Assembly (NCBI GenBank): GCA_903930515.1
Contig: CAIYYW010000311.1
Location: 1-7,790, forward strand
Direction: 5' to 3'
Source of the DNA: an uncultured delta proteobacterium
GTDB taxonomy: Bacteria > RBG-13-61-14 > DRUE01
Length of the DNA stretch: 7,790 nucleotides
The translations under genes and the position numbers were made by a program. Below the pieces are notes generated by a model. It was not told where the DNA came from. It searched no databases and saw only the letters and a program-made list of their open reading frames with translations. Shown here piece after piece: positions 1-5,035 of this stretch. Position 1 is the first letter of the stretch. Every line of letters begins with the position of its first letter.

Positions 1-57
1 AAAAAACGGGCGGGGCGGACGGTTGCGGGAAAAAAGAGGGAGCGATTTGGGATGTTC

Positions 58-86
58 TTGCAACTTTAATTTAAATTTGGTATAAA
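58..86 (+). promoter_or_regulatory. Predicted sigma70-type promoter of dnaN
   Basis: A -35-like TTGCAA (58-63, 4 of 6 matches to consensus) and a -10 TATAAA (81-86, 5 of 6) are separated by 17 bp. The -10 is preceded by TGG (78-80), an extended -10 element. Transcription would start near 93, giving a leader of about 20 nt that holds the ribosome binding site. It lies in an AT-rich stretch of otherwise G+C-rich DNA. Confidence 0.6.
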
Positions 87-99
87 GAAAAAAAAGAGC

Positions 100-105
100 G
101 GAGGG
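100..105 (+). promoter_or_regulatory. Ribosome binding site of dnaN
   Basis: GGAGGG lies 7 nt before the ATG at 113, near-ideal spacing, and fixes the dnaN start. Confidence 0.8.
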
Positions 106-112
106 ACAGGGA

Positions 113-1225
113 ATGGAGATCAAGGTAGATCGGGCGCAGTTTTCCAAGAGCCTGACGAAGATCCAGGGGATCGTGGAGAAGAAGAACACCATGCCGATCC
201 TAGCCAATTGCATCATCAAGGCCGGGAAGGATTACCTGGAAGTACAGGCCACGGACCTGGACATCACGATCAAGGACCGGTGTCCGGCGGAGGTGAAGAA
301 AATTGGAAGCTCAAGCCTGAGCGCCAAGAAGCTGTATGAGATTTTGCGGGAGCTGGAAGATGGGGAGGTGTTGATCAAGGAAATTGAGCCGAACAAGCTG
401 GAGGTGAGGAGCAGTAATTTCACCTACGATCTCCAGGGGATCAACCCCGAGGAATTTCCGGTGCTTCCCACCACCGAGGGATTCCAGTTCTTTGAAATTG
501 AGTCCGAGATTCTATCCGAGATAATCCGCAAGACCATCTACGGGGCGGCCTTGGAGGAAGGACGGTTCACCTTGAACGGGATTTTTATGGAGCGGCTCCC
601 GGATGGAGAAATGGTGAGGTTTACCGCCACGGACGGACACCGGATGTGTATGATTGACCGGGAGGCCAAAGGACTGAAAGAGTTGAAGCTGGAAAAAGGG
701 GTGATCCTTCCCAAGAAAGGGATGAACGAGCTGGAAAAACTTATCGGGGGCTTCACCGGAAAAATTCAGCTCGGCCTGAAGGATAATCATATCGCGCTCC
801 AGGTTGGGGAGACCGCCATTTTTATGAGACTGATTGACGGAGAGTTCCCGGAATACCAGCGGGTGATCCCGGATAAGAACCCGGTCAAGGTGGTTGCGGC
901 AAGGGATTCCCTGCTCAAGAGTTTAAGAAGGGCGAGCGTATTGGTGGATGAAAAAATACGCTCGGTCAAGCTGAGCTTCCAGGAAAGCAAGATCGTGATT
1001 GAGGGAAGGCATCCCACCTACGGCATCGCCAAGGGCGAGAGCGAATGCGAGTACCGCGGCAAGCCCTTTGAGATCGGGTTTAACGACCGCTACCTGTTCG
1101 ACATCCTGACTGCGGTTTCCGCCGATAAAATTACCATGGAGATCAAGGACGAGCTCAGCCCGGTGTTATTCCGGTTTGACGACGACACCAAATACCTGTG
1201 CGTGGTAATGCCGATGCGAATCTAG
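113..1225 (+). CDS. dnaN: DNA polymerase III subunit beta (sliding clamp)
   Basis: This is the ring-shaped processivity clamp that tethers the replicative polymerase to DNA and serves as a docking platform for repair proteins. The 370 aa match the usual family length (about 366-380) and the protein is full length. Family hallmarks are the N-terminus MEIKVDRAQFSKSL, the early KNTMPILANCIIKA stretch, ATDLDITI near residue 50, FTATDGHRM in the middle domain, DGEFPEYQRVIP after it, and the C-terminal VVMPMRI. Three clamp-fold repeats are expected at roughly 1-120, 125-245 and 250-370. The start is supported by GGAGGG 7 nt upstream and a promoter at 58-86. No dnaA is visible in the 112 bp upstream, and recF, often found downstream, is absent; a zinc-ribbon gene follows 28 bp later. 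Identity is essentially certain from sequence recall of the family. Confidence 0.98.
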   Translation: MEIKVDRAQFSKSLTKIQGIVEKKNTMPILANCIIKAGKDYLEVQATDLDITIKDRCPAEVKKIGSSSLSAKKLYEILRELEDGEVLIKEIEPNKLEVRSSNFTYDLQGINPEEFPVLPTTEGFQFFEIESEILSEIIRKTIYGAALEEGRFTLNGIFMERLPDGEMVRFTATDGHRMCMIDREAKGLKELKLEKGVILPKKGMNELEKLIGGFTGKIQLGLKDNHIALQVGETAIFMRLIDGEFPEYQRVIPDKNPVKVVAARDSLLKSLRRASVLVDEKIRSVKLSFQESKIVIEGRHPTYGIAKGESECEYRGKPFEIGFNDRYLFDILTAVSADKITMEIKDELSPVLFRFDDDTKYLCVVMPMRI

Positions 1226-1253
1226 CCCGAGCGGTTCGCGTCTAAAACCGAAG

Positions 1254-2294
1254 ATGACCGCAAGATGCCCTAAATGTATGAGGCCCAACATGGCCGGAGT
1301 AGGCGACTGTATTTATTGCGGAACCGCGCTAGGCCCGGCGGAAAACGAGTATGCGGAAGAGAAAGCCAAAATTCCCGTTCCGACCGCGGCCAAAGGACCT
1401 GCCCCGCAACCAACCTCCAACCGCCTGTTCCTGATCCTTTCCCCGCACCCGCAGGAATTGGGCCCGGAGGCCGTCCGGGGCCTGGCCGGCCTTTTGGGAT
1501 GGGACCTTTACACCGCCCGCTTAAGGCTCAAGAACCCGGCGCCTGGAATCATCAGGGCCTTTGACCGGCCCGGGGAGGCGCAGGAATTTTGCCGGCAGTT
1601 GGCCGGGATCGGCGTTGACGCCTATTTAATGAAGGAGGCCGGGCTTTTGCGGCTCGGCGAAAAAAGCGTCGCGCTCTCCGCGGAAATCAGCGGGGATAAA
1701 ATTTCTTTCCAGCTGGAAAACGGGAATCCCCAAGGCCTGCCCTTTTCCGAGCTGTTCCTGCTGGTCAGGGGACGGGCCCGGCTGGAAGGAGAGCTGGGGT
1801 CCAAACTCGGCAAAAAACAGGTGCCGGAGATAAAACCGGGCCAGGAAAAATTGTTCGACCGGCTGGTTCAAAGGAGACATCTCCGGAAGACCGCCCGGCT
1901 GGAAATCGGCGCTTTGGTCCGGAGTCCCTCCACGGAGGTTGAGGTGTTTGACCTTTATTCCCGGACCGACCACCGCGCGATTGAGGTGATTGAAAGCCGG
2001 TTTGATTTTTGTTCTTTGTTCGGAGCGGATTTCCAGGGACGGCTGGTGGGGATCGTCCGTTTGATCGAGTTGCTCAAAAGCAACAACCCGGAACTGATCG
2101 TCAACGAAAATTTCAACCAGGTCGGATACACCTACCCGGAAAAGCAGGTGGACACGAAAAACCTGGGCCCGGCCAACACCCGACCGGGAGGGGCGCGCCA
2201 GAAGCTGCACGACTCCCGGGCGCTTTTCCACCAATACTCCGGGATCGTTTACCTGCACTATTTAAGGAAACTGCATCAGGGAAAAGGAGATTAA
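1254..2294 (+). CDS. Zinc-ribbon protein of unknown function
   Basis: A 346-aa protein I do not recognise beyond its N-terminus. Residues 5-22 form a zinc ribbon with Cys pairs C5/C8 (CPKC) and C19/C22 (CIYC). A Pro/Ala-rich linker runs about 38-56. Residues 57-130 look like a small alpha/beta domain (strand RLFLILS, helices rich in Ala and Leu, an IRAFDRPGEAQEFC segment). Residues 135-178 alternate in a beta-strand pattern (VALSAEI, KISFQLE, LPFSELFLLVRGRARLEG), followed by a charged linker and a mainly helical C-terminal region (about 225-340) with many aromatic residues. There is no signal peptide or membrane segment, so it is probably cytoplasmic. It starts 28 bp after dnaN on the same strand and may be read through from it, though co-transcription does not prove a replication role. 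The Shine-Dalgarno before ATG 1254 is poor. The frame is continuous and the zinc ribbon at the very start supports this start. Confidence 0.82.
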   Translation: MTARCPKCMRPNMAGVGDCIYCGTALGPAENEYAEEKAKIPVPTAAKGPAPQPTSNRLFLILSPHPQELGPEAVRGLAGLLGWDLYTARLRLKNPAPGIIRAFDRPGEAQEFCRQLAGIGVDAYLMKEAGLLRLGEKSVALSAEISGDKISFQLENGNPQGLPFSELFLLVRGRARLEGELGSKLGKKQVPEIKPGQEKLFDRLVQRRHLRKTARLEIGALVRSPSTEVEVFDLYSRTDHRAIEVIESRFDFCSLFGADFQGRLVGIVRLIELLKSNNPELIVNENFNQVGYTYPEKQVDTKNLGPANTRPGGARQKLHDSRALFHQYSGIVYLHYLRKLHQGKGD

Positions 2295-2316
2295 GGGGCG
2301 AAGACTTTATCCCTTA
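2292..2316. terminator. Small inverted repeat spanning both convergent stop codons
   Basis: TAAGGG (2292-2297) and CCCTTA (2311-2316) form a perfect 6-bp inverted repeat with a 13-nt loop. Each arm contains the TAA stop of one of the two converging genes. There is no strong T-tract and the stem is short, so a bidirectional terminator is only a possibility. Nothing else fills the 19-bp gap. Confidence 0.25.
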
Positions 2317-3072
2317 CGGGGTTTGCCAGATCCGTTCTTCCAAGAGCTTTTGATCCACCAGGTTCTTCAGGCATTCCAGTTGATCCCCGTCGGCCGGCTT
2401 GAACTCCAGGCCCATTCCCGGAGGACAGTTCGGCTGGTACCCGCTGTTATACCCATTGACCCAGGCCACCCGTCCCTTGGTTTGAAGGGGCTGCTCGCAC
2501 ACGCCATCCGGGATGCTGATCCAGAGGTTGGCCATTGAACCCCTAGGAGCCGGCTTGAGCGTGCGGATAAAACAGCCGCTCAGGCTTAAGGTCGTGATAA
2601 AACTGGAATGACGGGTGCCGTTATACTGGTATTCCACCGGCAGGCTGCAAATCACCCGCGGATGACGCCTCCCGGTTCCATCCTGGGAATGGAAAAAAGA
2701 ATTCACCCGGTAAAGGATGTCGTCTATCACCGAGGCCTTGTTCAGATACCCGTTCGCGCCCAACTCCTTCAGCCGCCTGATTTCCTTGGGACCCTTGAAG
2801 ACCCCGCTCACCACCAGGATCGGAAACCGCTTCTCCGGATACGCCTGTTGCAGATAGGACAACACCTCAAACCCGCTCATCCTCGGCATCAACAAATCCA
2901 GCACCAACAGGTCTATCTCTTGATAGTGCTCCGTGATCAAATCCCGGGCCTCAACCCCGTCGCACGCGCAGATGACTTTATATCCCGCTCCCGTCAGCAC
3001 TTCTTCCAGCATCACCCGCAGGGGAAGCGTGTCGTCCGCGATCAGGACCGTTTTTCCCGAATCCTTCCTCAT
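2314..3072 (-). CDS. Response regulator with receiver and PilZ domains
   Basis: A 252-aa two-domain signalling protein. Residues 8-125 are a CheY-like receiver: acidic pair D13/D14 (IADD), phospho-acceptor D59 in LLVLDLLMPRMSGFEV, switch residue S89 in ILVVSG and K112 in YLNK. Residues 135-245 look like a PilZ domain, which usually binds cyclic di-GMP: RRHPR at 135-139 gives the RxxxR motif, and TLSLSG at 161-166 matches the (D/N)xSxxG motif except that Thr replaces the first acidic or Asn residue. GMGLEF at 219-224 is typical of the PilZ end. It is cytoplasmic with no DNA-binding domain, so output is probably by protein contact, for example on motility or envelope functions. ATG 3072 is preceded by GAGGAA with short spacing. 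It is divergent from the HD-GYP regulator. Domain calls are solid; the ligand is inferred, and no histidine kinase is present in the window. Confidence 0.9.
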   Translation of the reverse strand: MRKDSGKTVLIADDTLPLRVMLEEVLTGAGYKVICACDGVEARDLITEHYQEIDLLVLDLLMPRMSGFEVLSYLQQAYPEKRFPILVVSGVFKGPKEIRRLKELGANGYLNKASVIDDILYRVNSFFHSQDGTGRRHPRVICSLPVEYQYNGTRHSSFITTLSLSGCFIRTLKPAPRGSMANLWISIPDGVCEQPLQTKGRVAWVNGYNSGYQPNCPPGMGLEFKPADGDQLECLKNLVDQKLLEERIWQTP

Positions 3073-3075
3073 TTG

Positions 3076-3115
3076 TTCCTCATACTATAGTAGAGAATCC
3101 ATTTGGGAAAAGCAA
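3076..3115 (-). promoter_or_regulatory. Weak promoter region and RBS of the receiver-PilZ gene
   Basis: On the minus strand, GAGGAA (3076-3081) acts as ribosome binding site 3-5 nt from the ATG. A -10 candidate lies inside the perfect 10-bp palindrome TACTATAGTA (3083-3092): TATAGT (3084-3089) or TACTAT (3087-3092). TTGCTT at 3110-3115 is a poor -35 candidate, 17 bp from TACTAT. The exact hexamers are uncertain. Confidence 0.35.
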
Positions 3116-3161
3116 GCGAAAAATCAACCGACGCGGTTTATTTTTTTCCGGCACCCCCCGC

Positions 3162-3191
3162 TTGACTATTCCCGCCCGGTTTTGCTAAAAT
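3162..3191 (+). promoter_or_regulatory. Predicted promoter of the HD-GYP response regulator
   Basis: TTGACT (3162-3167, 5 of 6) and TAAAAT (3186-3191, 5 of 6) are 18 bp apart, with TGC (3183-3185) just before the -10 as an extended element. The predicted transcription start (about 3198-3201) falls only a few bases before the ATG at 3202, implying a leaderless or near-leaderless message. Confidence 0.6.
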
Positions 3192-3201
3192 CAGCAGCTA
3201 G

Positions 3202-4749
3202 ATGGAATACATTATCAGTCAGGAAAGCAACCGGATCCTGGTGATTGACGACGAGCAGATCATCCAGGATGTGCTGAGCGATTTCCTCTCCAACGAAAAT
3301 TTCGTGGTCAATTCGGCGTCCTCCGGCGAAGAAGCGCTCAAGGAGCTGGAGGAGAAACATTACGACATCGTGCTCTCGGATATGAAGATGCCGGGGATCA
3401 GCGGGATTGACCTGCTCAAAGAGCTCAAGCGGCGGAAGATGGACATCATCGTGATTATTATGACCGGGTACGGCACGGTGGACACCGCGGTGGAAGCGAT
3501 CAAACTGGGCGCCTTTGATTACATTATGAAGCCGTTCAAGATGGAAGAACTGTTGAATGTGATCACCCGGGCCTTCACCCAGCAGAGGCTGGAGCGCGAG
3601 AATATTCAATTGAAAGAGGTGATGAACCTCTATGAACTGAGCGAGGCGGTGAACCAGAGCCTGAACCTTGAGAATGTCCTGCAGGCGATCACGGATGTCT
3701 TGACCAAGGAACTGACCGCGGATCTGGTGTCCATCCTGCTGGAGCAGCCGGACGAATTCGAGGCCAAGGTTACCGAGCAATATATCTATCCGGAGCTGAC
3801 CCCCAATCAGATAGATCCGGTCGGGAACATAGACCAGGAAATGTTGTTCAAAAAATTTATGGAAAAGCCCTACCTGATCATACCCACCGCCCAGATCCGA
3901 AGGTTCTTTAAAAAACTGCCCGAGCGAAGGGGCCTCTCCAGCCTGCTGGCCGTTCCGATCCGGATCAAGGATAAAGTGATCGGGTCGGTCAATGTCTATA
4001 CCTACCGCCAGAACTATCATTTCACCGAAGGGCAGGCCAAGTTGCTGGTGATTTTGGCCGACCGCGCCGCCCAGGCCATTGAGAACGCCAGGCTCTATCA
4101 GAACCTGAGCCGGACCTTCCGGGAAACCATTGAAGGCCTGGTCAGCGCCCTGGAAGCCAAGGATAAATATACCTCCGGACATTCCCGCCGGGTCACCGAA
4201 TACGCGCTCCTGCTCGGCAAGGCGATCCGGCTCAGCCCCGGGGAGCAGGAAAAAATTGAATGGGCCGCCCTGCTCCACGACATCGGCAAGATCGGCATCC
4301 GGCTGGAAGCCCTGAACAAGCCGGGAAAGATCTCCAAGGAAGAACTTGAGATGTTTAAGGACCATCCCGTGATGGCCAAACAGATCCTGGAGCAAATCCA
4401 TTTCCTGAAAGAGATCGTCCCCTTCGTGTATCACCACCACGAAAATTTCGACGGCACCGGATACCCGGATCAGATCAAGGGCACCCAGATCCCGCTCGGG
4501 GCAAGGATCCTCGCCATCGCCGACACCTATGACGCGATGACTTCCGACCGTCCTTACCGCAAGGCCATGGACCAGCAGATCGCGGTTCGGGAATTGAAGA
4601 GATGCTGCAACACCCAATTCGATCCCGGCCTGGTGGAAGTCTTCATCAAGGCATTGGAGCTTAACAAGAAGGAAGTGGAAGAGAAACAGAAAGAGTGGAT
4701 GGGGGCTGATTTCAACCCCTCCACCACCCCCAACCCGTCCTCCAATTGA
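3202..4749 (+). CDS. Receiver-GAF-HD-GYP response regulator, predicted c-di-GMP phosphodiesterase
   Basis: A 515-aa cytoplasmic signalling enzyme predicted to hydrolyse cyclic di-GMP under phosphorylation control. Residues 10-125 are a receiver with D16/D17, phospho-acceptor D60 (VLSDMKMPG), T88 and K110 (IMKPF). A helical segment (about 126-150) leads to a GAF-like sensor domain (about 151-297, with LLAVPIRIKDKVIGSVNVY and FTEGQAKLLVILADRAAQAIENARL as family-like segments, quoted in part). Residues 305-490 are HD-GYP: H327, H359-D360 with K363 in HDIGKIGI, H388-P389, H411-H413 with E414, the signature FDGTGYP (416-422), and DTYDAMTSDRPYR (441-453). All expected metal and GYP residues are present, so it looks active. 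The Pro/Ser/Asn-rich tail (505-515) is probably disordered. The start is set by the receiver beginning at RILVIDDE; there is no Shine-Dalgarno, and the promoter lies right upstream. A kinase partner is not in the window. Confidence 0.95.
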   Translation: MEYIISQESNRILVIDDEQIIQDVLSDFLSNENFVVNSASSGEEALKELEEKHYDIVLSDMKMPGISGIDLLKELKRRKMDIIVIIMTGYGTVDTAVEAIKLGAFDYIMKPFKMEELLNVITRAFTQQRLERENIQLKEVMNLYELSEAVNQSLNLENVLQAITDVLTKELTADLVSILLEQPDEFEAKVTEQYIYPELTPNQIDPVGNIDQEMLFKKFMEKPYLIIPTAQIRRFFKKLPERRGLSSLLAVPIRIKDKVIGSVNVYTYRQNYHFTEGQAKLLVILADRAAQAIENARLYQNLSRTFRETIEGLVSALEAKDKYTSGHSRRVTEYALLLGKAIRLSPGEQEKIEWAALLHDIGKIGIRLEALNKPGKISKEELEMFKDHPVMAKQILEQIHFLKEIVPFVYHHHENFDGTGYPDQIKGTQIPLGARILAIADTYDAMTSDRPYRKAMDQQIAVRELKRCCNTQFDPGLVEVFIKALELNKKEVEEKQKEWMGADFNPSTTPNPSSN

Positions 4750-4785
4750 GCCGGGCGGAGCTGGGAAAAATTTGCCGGGGGAATA

Positions 4786-4950
4786 ATGGAGAATAAAAAA
4801 TGCGTGGAATGCGCCGCGGAGTTGGAGCAAGGGGCCCGGGTCTGTCCCAAATGCGGGACCGAACAGCCGGTGAAAGGAATGGTCTGGATGGTTTATCTCC
4901 TGCTCGCCCTGTTCATCATCGGCGCCATCTACCGCTTGCTCGTGCCTTGA
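4786..4950 (+). CDS. Zinc-ribbon, single-TM mini-protein (54 aa)
   Basis: A short gene coding for 54 aa. Cys pairs C6/C9 (CVEC) and C20/C23 (CPKC, followed by G) make a rubredoxin-like zinc ribbon of the kind found at the N-terminus of many uncharacterised bacterial proteins. After a short linker, residues 33-49 (VWMVYLLLALFIIGAIY) form one hydrophobic membrane helix, closed by R50 and a short tail. The ribbon is probably cytoplasmic and the protein a tail-anchored-like inner-membrane protein. It has a G-rich stretch (GGGGGA, 4777-4782) before the ATG. It starts 36 bp after the HD-GYP stop on the same strand, so co-transcription is likely. An 82-codon reading frame at 4800-5048 overlaps it but lacks any domain feature. 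The function is unknown; a small adaptor or membrane-associated regulator is only a guess. Confidence 0.78.
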   Translation: MENKKCVECAAELEQGARVCPKCGTEQPVKGMVWMVYLLLALFIIGAIYRLLVP

Positions 4951-5035
4951 AATTGTTGGTCCCGGCTAAATTTTTCCGACAGCCCCGACCGGCCCGTGAA
5001 TTCCGAAAAGCGCGTCGATTGAATAGTTTCAGCCT
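4951..5035. other. Convergent intergenic gap
   Basis: This 85-bp spacer lies between the stops of the zinc-ribbon mini-protein and the sulfatase-fold gene. I see no convincing stem-loop with T-tract on either strand; an ATTTTT run (4970-4975) has no strong hairpin before it. Confidence 0.5.

Noticed and set aside
52-69. A five-codon upstream reading frame (ATG TTC TTG CAA CTT TAA) before dnaN
   Set aside because: It overlaps the predicted -35 and lies before the predicted transcription start, so it would not be in the dnaN message.
1626-2258. A 210-codon minus-strand frame antisense to the zinc-ribbon gene
   Set aside because: It has no recognisable domain or ribosome binding site and is a complement shadow; the plus frame has clear CxxC pairs and a full-length structure.
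2444-2455. A DnaA-box-like TTATACCCA
   Set aside because: It is a single one-mismatch match inside the PilZ gene, with no cluster and no AT-rich unwinding region.
3166-4830. A 554-codon open frame on the minus strand antisense to the HD-GYP gene
   Set aside because: It is the shadow of a strong plus-strand gene in G+C-rich DNA; its translation is repetitive in Gly, Leu, His and Gln and shows no domain, while the plus strand has complete receiver, GAF and HD-GYP motifs.
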